A stretch of 64,000 nucleotides of DNA from Candidatus Minthosoma equi (GTDB taxonomy: Bacteria; Bacteroidota; Bacteroidia; Bacteroidales; Bacteroidaceae): positions 1 to 64,000 of the forward strand of contig JAGHUI010000004.1 in the NCBI GenBank assembly GCA_018064885.1. Reading direction: 5' to 3'. Below are positions 8,130 to 17,429 of the stretch, piece after piece. The notes beneath the pieces are model-generated. The model worked only from the letters and a program-made list of their open reading frames with translations, did no database searches and was not told where the DNA came from. The stretch's first letter is position 1; every line of letters starts with the position of its first letter. Made by a program: the position numbers and the translations under genes.

Positions 8130-9641
8130 ATGACGGAAAACCGCACATACATTGCCATTGATCTAAAGTCTTTTTATGCATCCGTTGAATGCGTGGAACG
8201 AGGACTTGATCCATTGACTACCAATCTGGTAGTGGCAGACGAAAGCAGGACAGAGAAAACCATCTGCCTTGCTGTTTCGCCATCGCTTAAAGCATACGGC
8301 ATTGGCGGTCGAGCACGTTTGTTCGAGGCTGTTCAGCGTGTCAAGGAGGTAAACTATGAACGCCGAATGAATATTCCTCAGCATCAGTTTACTGGCAAAT
8401 CTACAAATGACAATGAGATAAAGCAGCATCCAGATTGGGAACTGGATTTCATAAGCGCAACACCCCGAATGGCGTTCTACATAGAATACAGCACTCGCAT
8501 TTACAAGATTTACCTCAAATACATAGCCCCAGAGGATATTCATGTGTATTCTATAGACGAAGTGATTATGGATGTTACCGATTATCTCAGCACATACAAG
8601 ATGACGGCTCACGAGTTAGCCATTACCATGATTCGCGATGTGCTGAAAAACACAGGAATAACAGCAACTGCTGGCATCGGAACAAACATGTATCTTTGCA
8701 AGGTTGCCATGGACATTGTTGCAAAGCATATCCCTGCAGACAAAGATGGTGTGCGCATTGCTGAACTGGACGAGATGTCGTACAGGAAAAAACTTTGGAA
8801 TCATCGTCCGCTGACAAGCTTTTGGAGAGTGGGCAGAGGCATTGCCGACAAGCTTGCTATGTATGGGCTGGACACAATGGGCAAGGTTGCTCGCTGCTCA
8901 ATAGAAAATGAAGACTTGCTCTATCATCTGTTTGGTGTCAATGCCGAACTGCTTATTGATCATGCATGGGGATGGGAACCAGTAACGATGGAATATGTGA
9001 AAGCATATAAGCCAGAAACTAATACCATGAGCAGCGGTCAGGTGCTTCAGGAGCCATACACCTTTGAGAAAGCAAGGAATGTGGTGATGGAAATGGCGGA
9101 TGCTATCTCGCTCGACTTAGTTGACAAACATCTTGTAACCAATCAGCTTGTGCTGACAGTAGGCTACGACACAGAGAGCCTCACACGTCCTGAGATAGCT
9201 AATAAATATCAGGGTGAGGTAGTAATGGATCACTATGGTCACCCTACCCCAAAACATGCTCATGGCACAGCAAATCTTGACAATCATTCATCTTCAGGCA
9301 AAGAAATAATTAATGCAGTTATCTCATTGTATGACAGAATAGTCAACAAAGATTTATTAATCCGTCGCTTGAACATAACATCCAACAATGTAATTACAGA
9401 AGAGAAAGCAAAACAAAAAGCCTCACAACCTGTTCAGCTCGACCTCTTTACCGACTACGAAACATTGGCAAAGAAAGAAGAAGAGAAGAAGTACAAGCGC
9501 GAGAAAGAACGAAAGATGCAAGAGGCACTTCTTTCCATAAAGCATCGTTTCGGAAAGAATGCAATTCTCAAAGGCACAAGCTATGCAGAAGGAGCAACGG
9601 CAAGAGACAGGAACAAACAAATAGGGGGACACAAGGCGTGA
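8130..9641 (+). CDS. Y-family DNA polymerase (DinB/UmuC type)
   Basis: A 503-residue translesion polymerase. Palm motifs are visible: YIAIDLKSFYASVECVERG near the N-terminus with the first catalytic aspartate, and YSIDEVIMDVTDYL with the second Asp-Glu pair. The thumb has the expected GIGTNMYLCKVAMDIVAKH. Compared with classical Pol IV it has extra residues after motif I (a KSTNDNEIKQHPDWELDF segment) and a lysine/glutamate-rich C-terminus. It should copy past damaged template bases. The small YolD-like gene downstream is a recurrent partner. The start at 8130 follows the promoter element. Confidence 0.9.
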   Translation: MTENRTYIAIDLKSFYASVECVERGLDPLTTNLVVADESRTEKTICLAVSPSLKAYGIGGRARLFEAVQRVKEVNYERRMNIPQHQFTGKSTNDNEIKQHPDWELDFISATPRMAFYIEYSTRIYKIYLKYIAPEDIHVYSIDEVIMDVTDYLSTYKMTAHELAITMIRDVLKNTGITATAGIGTNMYLCKVAMDIVAKHIPADKDGVRIAELDEMSYRKKLWNHRPLTSFWRVGRGIADKLAMYGLDTMGKVARCSIENEDLLYHLFGVNAELLIDHAWGWEPVTMEYVKAYKPETNTMSSGQVLQEPYTFEKARNVVMEMADAISLDLVDKHLVTNQLVLTVGYDTESLTRPEIANKYQGEVVMDHYGHPTPKHAHGTANLDNHSSSGKEIINAVISLYDRIVNKDLLIRRLNITSNNVITEEKAKQKASQPVQLDLFTDYETLAKKEEEKKYKREKERKMQEALLSIKHRFGKNAILKGTSYAEGATARDRNKQIGGHKA

Positions 9642-9765
9642 AAATATTGGTAATATTTTCGCGACTTGTGGGGTGCAGTGCTCGATTGGTCGGAGGACAA
9701 CGAAGGAAGGCCGAACGAGCAAGCGCCAAGCACAAAGGGGGATTAAGGCGTGAAAATATTGATAC
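9632..9765. repeat. Direct-repeat-flanked hairpin element between polymerase and yolD-like genes
   Basis: AAGGCGTGAAAATATTG occurs at about 9633 and again at 9745, flanking roughly 95 bases. Inside, GAAAATATT-GGT-AATATTTTC is a perfect 9-bp hairpin. The remainder forms an imperfect inverted repeat (CTTGTG...TGCTCG against CGAGCA...CACAAAG). The 9642-9775 stretch encodes no convincing protein. Confidence 0.55.
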
Positions 9766-9775
9766 ACAAAATCAT

Positions 9776-9955
9776 ATGAAAGAAGATTACGATGACATAA
9801 TAAACCTGCCGCATCATGTTTCAAAGAACAGACCTCAGATGTCTATGTATCAGAGGGCTGCCCAATTTGCACCTTTTGCTGCACTAACAGGGCATGATAA
9901 AGCAATTGAGCAAACAACAAAAGATAATGTGGAAAGTTACGAGAATAACTCATAA
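9776..9955 (+). CDS. YolD-like small protein
   Basis: A 59-residue protein with the conserved YolD core: INLPHHVSKNRPQMSMYQRA and QFAPFAALTGHDKAI. In many bacteria a YolD protein is encoded next to a Y-family polymerase, and the pair is thought to work in translesion synthesis or its control. Here it lies 134 bases after the polymerase. The start is ATG 9776; an extension upstream would run through the hairpin element and is not credible. Confidence 0.75.
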   Translation: MKEDYDDIINLPHHVSKNRPQMSMYQRAAQFAPFAALTGHDKAIEQTTKDNVESYENNS

Positions 9956-10020
9956 CCTTCCACATCACGAACATATTATTTACTAACTTTATTCTTTATT
10001 ATCATTATAATACTACTTTT

Positions 10021-12453
10021 TCATTTCGCAGCAATGTTCACGCTTGCCGTCTTGACCTTGTCGCTGGTGCAAGTCACAACAACATTGCCCTTCTCCTTCG
10101 TGCTCTGCACAATCACCTGCGCATAGCCATTGAAAGCAGGGATGCTGAACTGCTTGCAGTCCTTGTCCTTTGGATGATCCTCGCCCAGATAAGAAGGGTC
10201 GCCATTGCCTACGCCGATGATGCGTCCCTCGCCTTGCAGAGTGAATGTGAGCTCGTTGCAAGCATCTGGCACGAATCTGCCCTTGCCGTCGTGAAGCGAG
10301 ATGTTGATCACGGCAACGTCGCGTCCGTCAGCATTGATCTCTGTTCTGTCGGCAGCAATCTGCATCTTCGCAGCAGCATTCGTTGTCTCTATCGTCTCAG
10401 TCATCACAAGCTTGCCTTGCTTGTAGCCCTTAGCTACAACCTTTCCAGGCTGATATGTTGCTTTCCACGTGAGGTGACCATTCTTAGGCATAGCCTTGTG
10501 CTCCAGTTTCTTGCCGTTCACAATCAGCTCAACCTCGTCGCAGTTGCTATACACCCACATGTCAACTTCCTCTCCCTCATGACCTTGCAGGTTCCAGTGA
10601 GGGAACACATGAAGCGTAGTCTTATCTGTCCACCACGACTGCAGATACCATGCCTCGTCCTTCCAGAATCCGCAATAGTCCAGAATGCCGAACTCAGAGT
10701 CCGTAGCAGGGTAAGAGAGTGGGTTAGGCTCGCCGCGATAGTCGAAGCCTGTCCAGTAGAACAAGCCTGCAGCCCAGTCGTGATCGGCATAGAACTTCCA
10801 TCCTCTCTCAATCACGTTCTCCACGCCCTTCTCGCCGCTGCGGTTTATGCTCTGCATGTGTCCTTCCTTCTTCTTCTCGTCCTTGGCGAACTCATACACG
10901 CCACGAGTGCCACAGCCTGTTGTCTCCTCTGTGCCCACAATCTTCCAGTCTGGGTGCTGGTTCTTGCGGTTCACCACATCGTTCTGGATAATGTAGTTGA
11001 AGCCAACCACGTCCAGCGACTTGATCATCTCTGTGCCTCCTGCGTTAGCCACTGTTGAGTGACGAGTAGGGTCGAGCAGATGAGTATATTCACGCATGGA
11101 AGCAGCAATGCGCACGCCCATGTCGCTGTTCTCCAGTCCCCATTCCTCGTTGCCATCGCTCCACAGGATGACGGAAGGGTGGTTGCGGTCGCGCTTTATC
11201 ATTGTCTCGAGCAAGCGCAGATGCTCTGCGTTCACGCCCATCAGTCGGTTCTCGTCTATGCACAGTATGCCCTCGCGGTCGCAGATGTCGAGCAGGGCAG
11301 GAGTCATTGGATTGTGCGAAGCGCGATAAGCGTTGCAGCCTATCTCCTTCAGCTTCTTTATGCGATACTCCTGCAGTGCGTCAGGTATTGCAGAGCCCAC
11401 GCCAGCGTGGTCCTGATGATTGTTCACGCCCTTCAGCTTCATCTGCTTGCCGTTCAGCACAAAGCCCTTGCTTGCGTCGAACACCACCTCGCGAATACCA
11501 GTCGTGGTAGTGTATTCATCCACCACTTTTCCGTCCACGCTCACCGTTGTGATCACCTTATACAGATATGGGTCGTCCGTGCTCCACAGATGCGGATTCT
11601 GCACCTTCATTGTCTGCCTGCAAGCACCTGTCTGCTTTGCAATGAGAGGCAGCATTGCCTCGTCAGTGCTGGCAATCTCCTTGCCCTCAGCGTCGATGAG
11701 TCTCTGCTTCACGGTGCACTTCTGTCCCTTCAGCGAACCATTGTTAACCTCAGTCTCCACCGTCACCACAGCGCTTGTGTATGGGCTGTGAATGTCTGCA
11801 TACACGAATGTGCCATAAGGAGCCACGCCCACTTCCGAGCGTTTCTGAAGCCACGCATCGCGATAGATGCCCGCACCCTCGTAGAACCAGCCCTCCTCAA
11901 ACGTAGCATCGGCACGAACGCAGATGAGGTTGTCCTCACCATATTTCACATAGTCAGTCACGTCAAATATCTGCGAAGCATAGCCGCTTGGCTCTGTGCC
12001 CATATACACGCCATTGAACCACACCTTAGCGTTGCGGAATATGCCATCGAAGCGAAGCTCAAGGTGCTTGCCCATGTCCTCCTTGCCAATGTGGATAGTC
12101 TTGCGATACCATCCCACGCTGGTCTCCGGATACTTATATCCCACCGTCTTGTAGCCATGCGAATGGCTTGCCGTGCTGGCATAGGGAAGGGTAGTCACCC
12201 AGTCGTGAGGAATGCGCACTTCCTCCCAAGCCGAGTCGTCGAACTTGCTGCAGTATGGTCCTTCGTTATGAATAGAGCTTGCCTTGGTCAGGTAGTTGAA
12301 ATACTCTGTGCCATTGCCGAAATCCTTCATCGGGTCGCTGGCATTGCCGAGAGAGAACTTCCATCCCTCGTCCAGAAGGATAGCCTCTCTGTTGTTCTGC
12401 GCATTCATGCCCATAGAAAGCATAAGCGCTATGAATATCATTATTTTTCTCAT
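10021..12453 (-). CDS. Secreted GH2 beta-galactosidase-like enzyme with DUF4982
   Basis: An 810-residue exported enzyme (signal peptide MRKIMIFIALMLSMGMNA). In order: an N-terminal sugar-binding jelly roll (DEGWKFSLGN, PHDWVTTLP), an Ig-like GH2 domain, a TIM barrel with the acid/base glutamate in WSDGNEEWG and a likely nucleophile in VGTEETTG, a DUF4982-type segment after FYWTGFDYRGEP, and a C-terminal Ig-like domain. It should release non-reducing-end galactose from plant side chains. The ATG overlaps the stop of the upstream GH26 gene by four bases (ATGA, 12450-12453), so the two are translationally coupled. Confidence 0.9.
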   Translation of the reverse strand: MRKIMIFIALMLSMGMNAQNNREAILLDEGWKFSLGNASDPMKDFGNGTEYFNYLTKASSIHNEGPYCSKFDDSAWEEVRIPHDWVTTLPYASTASHSHGYKTVGYKYPETSVGWYRKTIHIGKEDMGKHLELRFDGIFRNAKVWFNGVYMGTEPSGYASQIFDVTDYVKYGEDNLICVRADATFEEGWFYEGAGIYRDAWLQKRSEVGVAPYGTFVYADIHSPYTSAVVTVETEVNNGSLKGQKCTVKQRLIDAEGKEIASTDEAMLPLIAKQTGACRQTMKVQNPHLWSTDDPYLYKVITTVSVDGKVVDEYTTTTGIREVVFDASKGFVLNGKQMKLKGVNNHQDHAGVGSAIPDALQEYRIKKLKEIGCNAYRASHNPMTPALLDICDREGILCIDENRLMGVNAEHLRLLETMIKRDRNHPSVILWSDGNEEWGLENSDMGVRIAASMREYTHLLDPTRHSTVANAGGTEMIKSLDVVGFNYIIQNDVVNRKNQHPDWKIVGTEETTGCGTRGVYEFAKDEKKKEGHMQSINRSGEKGVENVIERGWKFYADHDWAAGLFYWTGFDYRGEPNPLSYPATDSEFGILDYCGFWKDEAWYLQSWWTDKTTLHVFPHWNLQGHEGEEVDMWVYSNCDEVELIVNGKKLEHKAMPKNGHLTWKATYQPGKVVAKGYKQGKLVMTETIETTNAAAKMQIAADRTEINADGRDVAVINISLHDGKGRFVPDACNELTFTLQGEGRIIGVGNGDPSYLGEDHPKDKDCKQFSIPAFNGYAQVIVQSTKEKGNVVVTCTSDKVKTASVNIAAK

Positions 12454-14039
12454 TTTACTAATACTTTTTTGCCATCAATTATATAAATTCCTTGATGAAG
12501 ATTACACTCGTCATTGAACTTAATTCCCTGAAGATTATAAATAGCGTGATCAACAGCATGATTGTCTGTCATTACAGATTCAACAGTTGTATATGCATCC
12601 CATCCTGGCATCTTATCAAGAGTAATCGTATGTTCGTCTGTCATGCACTTTTTCCACTCTGCAGCTGATGTCTGATTGACAAATCCGCCGTTCCATGACT
12701 GATACCATGGCATCCACCATGACCACATAGCTTCGTCTGCAACTTGGCTTTCTATGTCTGGAATCGGTCCATTCTCTGCCAAAGCAATGATTTTCTTTCC
12801 CTTAGTAAGCGCCTTTAGTTTGTCAAACATAGGATAATTGCTTGAGTAGTCATATTTTTCGTTGTAAATATCTGTTGAGACAATATCAAAGTATTCCTCA
12901 CCCGGACACCATTTGTCGCCAACGTTACAATCTGCATTCCAATCCCAGATAACATTTCGCACACCCTTCACATTCACCATTTCATCATAGATAAGTCGGT
13001 AAAGTTTCTTGCATGGCTCAGCACCCTTAGAACCCCACCAGAACCAGCCGCCATTGGCTTCATGAAGAGGACGGAAAATGCAAGCCATATTCTCCTTCTG
13101 AAGCTGAAGGAAATAGTCGGCAACGATATCTATATCCTTAATGATGTTCTTGTAAAGAGGAGAAGAAGTGTTCCATGTGCCATCACTGTTCATTGCAGAT
13201 GTGAAGTTGAACGACACTCTATCTGTATAGAATTCATTGGTTTCACGGCTTGGATCACGCCAATGCCAAGTGAAATCAGGTATTCCGCCTTGCTTCCATG
13301 TGTCTTTTGCAAGCGAGATAACCTTTGCTGCGTAGTTCATCATCCACGAATCCTTCTTATCTATTGACTGACCTGTAGAGTTCATGAAATCGAAGCCCAC
13401 AAGAGCTGGATAGCGACCTGACACCTTATAGACAGCTGCAACATCCTCGTGAGCCTTAATATTCTTGCCGTTAGTACCATCCATGCTGCCAGTCATCATG
13501 CCAGAGATTGTGCGCTTGCCGAAATTCACCTTGAGAAAAGCATAAAGAGCTTTGGCCTCAGGAGTAGCATTTTCTGTTATTGGGCTATCAGATATTTCAA
13601 ATGCAATGCTTCCGCCATCAGCAGTCTCAATGCGAATGTAATCAATGTTGAACCATGTCCAGCTTGGAGAAATAACAATTTCATTGCTGCCTTCGTTAAG
13701 AATGAATGTACCTATTTCCACCTCAGCATATCCGTTTGCCTTGAACACAGTAGCAGCTCCATTGATCTTGCACTTTATGTCCTTCTGTCCGCCAATACCC
13801 TCAGCAGCCACAAAGATTTTGTATTTCTGACGCTTGGCAATATCTACGGTAAATGTGAGAGATGCAGATTCTTCTGTCATTCTCACAGCTTTCTTGCCAG
13901 AATACTTATTATCCGAAACAACTGTGCATGTGGACATCCTGGCATTTTCTGCCTCATACTTCATATCCTCTGCCTTCATGTTCAGCATGAACAATGGACA
14001 GAAAATAATGATTGCTAATGTTAGTAATTTTCTAAGCAT
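12450..14039 (-). CDS. Secreted GH26 beta-mannanase with N-terminal carbohydrate-binding module
   Basis: A 529-residue exported protein. Residues about 25-150 form a CBM6/35-like beta-sandwich (KYEAENARMS... NEIVISPSWTWFNIDYIRIE). Residues about 160-480 are the GH26 barrel, with the acid/base glutamate in FRPLHEANGGWFWW and the nucleophile in IIALAENGPIPD. The last 30 residues (YNLQGIKF ... GIYIIDGKKVLVK) look like the short C-terminal tail common on secreted Prevotella proteins and may be a sorting signal. The substrate is probably mannan or galactomannan, which fits the coupled GH2 enzyme. It is the first gene of the pair and has a promoter 48 bases upstream. Confidence 0.9.
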   Translation of the reverse strand: MLRKLLTLAIIIFCPLFMLNMKAEDMKYEAENARMSTCTVVSDNKYSGKKAVRMTEESASLTFTVDIAKRQKYKIFVAAEGIGGQKDIKCKINGAATVFKANGYAEVEIGTFILNEGSNEIVISPSWTWFNIDYIRIETADGGSIAFEISDSPITENATPEAKALYAFLKVNFGKRTISGMMTGSMDGTNGKNIKAHEDVAAVYKVSGRYPALVGFDFMNSTGQSIDKKDSWMMNYAAKVISLAKDTWKQGGIPDFTWHWRDPSRETNEFYTDRVSFNFTSAMNSDGTWNTSSPLYKNIIKDIDIVADYFLQLQKENMACIFRPLHEANGGWFWWGSKGAEPCKKLYRLIYDEMVNVKGVRNVIWDWNADCNVGDKWCPGEEYFDIVSTDIYNEKYDYSSNYPMFDKLKALTKGKKIIALAENGPIPDIESQVADEAMWSWWMPWYQSWNGGFVNQTSAAEWKKCMTDEHTITLDKMPGWDAYTTVESVMTDNHAVDHAIYNLQGIKFNDECNLHQGIYIIDGKKVLVK

Positions 14040-14086
14040 TTCAATAATTGGTTATTTAGTTAGTTTTCTAATGATTTATTTCCATG

Positions 14087-14095
14087 GCAAAGTTA
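14087..14095 (-). promoter_or_regulatory. Promoter -7 element of the GH26-GH2 operon
   Basis: TAACTTTGC on the minus strand, 47 bases before the GH26 ATG. Confidence 0.55.
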
Positions 14096-14204
14096 CACAT
14101 TACATTATATATATTATTGTACTATAATATCCAATTATTGCCTTTGCAACATTTGAATCACACAAATAACACAAAAACATACCATAAATCTCATTAAATC
14201 ATCC

Positions 14205-14213
14205 TATATTTGC
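14205..14213 (+). promoter_or_regulatory. Promoter -7 element of the large GH127 gene
   Basis: TATATTTGC, 35 bases before ATG 14249. It rules out the upstream start at 14210, which falls inside the element. It is divergent from the GH26 promoter. Confidence 0.55.
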
Positions 14214-14248
14214 ATAAAAATATTACTTATCAACAGAAACCAACTATT

Positions 14249-17200
14249 ATGAAGAATATTATTAGTTATGTCATTTCTGCCGTAGCATTAGCATCAAGTC
14301 TTACGGCACATGCGCAATCAGAGCTTTACCCAGAGCACTTCGACCTTGAAGAAGTCACCCTCTTGGATGGCCCTATGAAAACTGCAATGGACAAAAATGT
14401 CCAACACTTGCTTCGATATGACACCGACCGCTTGCTTACTCCTTTCATTCGTCAAGCAGGTCTTTCCGACAAATCTGGCAGCAAATATTATGGATGGACA
14501 TCAAAGCATCCCACATTCCCTAACTGGGGCGATTCTGGCTGGAGCCTTGAAGGTCATGTTGGAGGTCACTACATGTCTGCCCTTGCTCTTGCATACGCAG
14601 CTTGCCATAACGAAGCCTCACGCACAAAAATTAAAGACCGCATGGATTACATCCTTAGTGTTCTAGAAGATTGCCAGAACGCATACAGCACCAGCACAAA
14701 TGGCATGAAAGGATTTATTGGAGGACAGCCTATCAATCAAGTGTGGACAGGATTGTATAACAACAACATAGACGCTTTCCGTCAATATGGAGGCTGGGTG
14801 CCATTCTATTGTCAGCATAAAGTGCTTGCAGGATTGCGCGATGTTTATTTGTATGCTGATGGAGAAACGGCTATTAAGGCAAAGCAGTTATATCGCGGTT
14901 TAGCCGATTGGAGCGTGAATGTCGTTTCTAAACTTGACACGAACACCATGCAGCAAGTGTTAGGTTGGGAACATGGAGGCATGAATGAGACGCTTGCAGA
15001 TGCTTATCACATTTTCAAGAATGATCCTGATGTTTCTGCTGCAACAGCAAGGAAATATCTTACCGCAGCAAAGAAATACAGCCATCAGTACATGATCGAT
15101 GGTATGAAGTCGCTGAACACCACATTCTTGAATGGCAAGCATGCCAACACACAAGTGCCAAAATACATTGGTTTTGAGCGCATATACGAGGAAGATGCCA
15201 CAATGACAGATTATCGAAAGAGCGCTGAGAACTTCTGGCAAGATGTAGCAACACATCGCACGGTATGTATTGGCGGTAATTCTGTGAATGAGCACTTTCT
15301 CGGACAAGATGGAAATGCTTATGTCAACGAACTTGACGGCCCAGAATCGTGCAACACAAACAACATGCTGAAATTGTCGGAAAACCTTTTCGACCGTACT
15401 CATGATGCCAAATATGCTGATTTCTACGAAGCAGCCATGTGGAATCATATTCTCTCAACTCAAGACCCTGAAACTGGAGGTTATGTCTATTTCACCCCAC
15501 TCCGTCCACAAAACTACAAGATTTATTCTGTGCCAAACAAGGGAATGTGGTGCTGTGTGGGCACCGGCATGGAAAATCACAGCAAGTATGGACACTTCAT
15601 CTACACCCACTCCACCACCTCTGAAGGAAAAGACATCCTTTACGTTAATCTCTTCACAGCCAGCGAACTCAACTCAGAGAAGTTTGGTCTTAAGCAGGAA
15701 ACACAATTCCCTTACGAACAGCATTCTCGCATCACAATAACAAAAGCAGGCCATTTCACCCTCGCCATTCGCCGTCCAAGCTGGATTGACGGAAGCAAGG
15801 CAACATACACATTTGAGGAAAAGGACTGGAAAGTTGGCGACGTGGTTGAAATAGAGTTGCCTATGTCGCTCCGCTATGAAGAATGTCCTAACCTGCACGA
15901 TTACATTGCATTTAAGTATGGTCCTATCCTCCTTGGAGCTCGCACCACGAAGGTGAAAGCAACGGATGCAGGCAACCTGCAGTACGAGAAACTGAACAAC
16001 GAATATGGCGGCGAAGGCCGTATGGATCATTCCGAGAAAAGCATGACAAAGGCACTCTCGCTTTCTTCTGCTCCATTGCTTATCGGCAAGCGCTCAGAAG
16101 TGTTGAACCGCATCAAAGCTGATGAAAATTCTGCCTCAACTCTTACTTTCACCATTGACGCATCTCGTCCTGGTACTGAAGGATATAAATGGACAACCCT
16201 CACCTTGCAGCCATACTTCACAATACATCATTCACGCATGATGAACTATTGGTATCAGCAAACAGAAGAGGAATACGCAAAGAGCAGCATGGCGCTTTCC
16301 GAACAAGAAAAAGCAAAACTCGAAGAGCGCACAATAGACTTTGTTGCTACAGGAGAACAGCAGTCGGAAGCAGGTCATGAATACAAATATTCCACCAACA
16401 CATCATCTGGCTCGTACAACGGCGAGTTCTACCGCGATGCGCAAGCAACGGGATACATCCAGTACAACCTCTACAACCCAGATGGAATATCAGACCACCT
16501 CGGCATTCTCTGCCGTTTCACAAAGGCAGACAAGGGACGCAAAGGCACATTAACAGTTGATGGCACAAAGATTGCAGACATTGAAATAACAGGCAATGAA
16601 GAAGCTGACGACAACGGATTCTTCAACAAAGAAATCAGCTTGCCAGAAAGTATTGTATTTGACAAGAATGGTAATGTGAAAAAGACATTCACCGTACGAC
16701 TCTCTGCCAACAAAGGCACCATTTGCCCTGGATTCTATTATCTCCGACTCACCTACGGATACCAGCCTCACACATACGTTTTCAGCGCCCCCAATTGGGT
16801 TACTGGAGATGCAAGCCGTGTTGCGCAAAGCAACATAAAGTACGACAACGAGAGCAATACAATAACACTCAAAGCTGGGACAGGAGCCAACAACGTCTGC
16901 CTCGGTTTTGACTTCAACAAAAGTCCTCAGTACCGTATTGGCGAAGACCATCATTACTTGCTCGTATGCGGCAGCAACCTTTCCACCCAATCTGGCAAGA
17001 GTTACCTATGGTGGTTGAATGGCTCCAACCACGGTTCGAGCGTTGCACCTGCAGTATGCAAAAGCATTGATGCTGACCACGTTGTCATAGCTTGGGACAT
17101 TCGCAACTCTGGCATTGCCGAGAACTGCCAAGGCGATCAATGGTCTTTTAATGCAGGAAACACCATTTTCGGGCTCACCTCCACAACTGGCACATCCGTC

Positions 17201-17404
17201 ATCAGCGACATCTGTTTCGTTTCAGACGTAAATGCATACATTGAAGCACTCCAGCAAGCAGTCAGCATTCACTCTATATCAACCCCCTCTACAGCCTCAC
17301 AAGCCTTCTACACACTTGATGGCACAAAACATGCAAGTGCGAAAAAAGGCATAAACATCATAAAGCAGTCAAACGGCAGGACACAAAAGAAATTATTCAA
17401 GTAG
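14249..17404 (+). CDS. Secreted GH127 beta-L-arabinofuranosidase-like enzyme, large form
   Basis: A 1051-residue exported enzyme (signal peptide MKNIISYVISAVALASSLTA). The GH127 (DUF1680) barrel carries the zinc and catalytic signature: Glu366-Ser-Cys368 in PESCNTNNM and Cys435-Cys436 in MWCCVGTGMENH, where the first Cys of the pair is the expected nucleophile. Beta-rich domains follow, then a C-terminal part (from about residue 830) with a short tail FYTLDGT...KKLFK like other secreted Prevotella proteins. It should cleave beta-L-arabinofuranosyl groups from plant glycoproteins or pectin side chains. It is about 250 residues longer than the paralogue at 38.8 kb; the extra is C-terminal. Confidence 0.88.
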   Translation: MKNIISYVISAVALASSLTAHAQSELYPEHFDLEEVTLLDGPMKTAMDKNVQHLLRYDTDRLLTPFIRQAGLSDKSGSKYYGWTSKHPTFPNWGDSGWSLEGHVGGHYMSALALAYAACHNEASRTKIKDRMDYILSVLEDCQNAYSTSTNGMKGFIGGQPINQVWTGLYNNNIDAFRQYGGWVPFYCQHKVLAGLRDVYLYADGETAIKAKQLYRGLADWSVNVVSKLDTNTMQQVLGWEHGGMNETLADAYHIFKNDPDVSAATARKYLTAAKKYSHQYMIDGMKSLNTTFLNGKHANTQVPKYIGFERIYEEDATMTDYRKSAENFWQDVATHRTVCIGGNSVNEHFLGQDGNAYVNELDGPESCNTNNMLKLSENLFDRTHDAKYADFYEAAMWNHILSTQDPETGGYVYFTPLRPQNYKIYSVPNKGMWCCVGTGMENHSKYGHFIYTHSTTSEGKDILYVNLFTASELNSEKFGLKQETQFPYEQHSRITITKAGHFTLAIRRPSWIDGSKATYTFEEKDWKVGDVVEIELPMSLRYEECPNLHDYIAFKYGPILLGARTTKVKATDAGNLQYEKLNNEYGGEGRMDHSEKSMTKALSLSSAPLLIGKRSEVLNRIKADENSASTLTFTIDASRPGTEGYKWTTLTLQPYFTIHHSRMMNYWYQQTEEEYAKSSMALSEQEKAKLEERTIDFVATGEQQSEAGHEYKYSTNTSSGSYNGEFYRDAQATGYIQYNLYNPDGISDHLGILCRFTKADKGRKGTLTVDGTKIADIEITGNEEADDNGFFNKEISLPESIVFDKNGNVKKTFTVRLSANKGTICPGFYYLRLTYGYQPHTYVFSAPNWVTGDASRVAQSNIKYDNESNTITLKAGTGANNVCLGFDFNKSPQYRIGEDHHYLLVCGSNLSTQSGKSYLWWLNGSNHGSSVAPAVCKSIDADHVVIAWDIRNSGIAENCQGDQWSFNAGNTIFGLTSTTGTSVISDICFVSDVNAYIEALQQAVSIHSISTPSTASQAFYTLDGTKHASAKKGINIIKQSNGRTQKKLFK

Positions 17405-17429
17405 TATTGTTGTTGTCCTCGTTCTCTTT

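Noticed and set aside
10174-12486. Two long plus-strand frames (294 and 475 codons) opposite the GH2 gene
   Set aside because: They mirror the GH2 codons, have unusual composition and no promoter or motifs, while the minus-strand GH2 enzyme is complete with catalytic residues.
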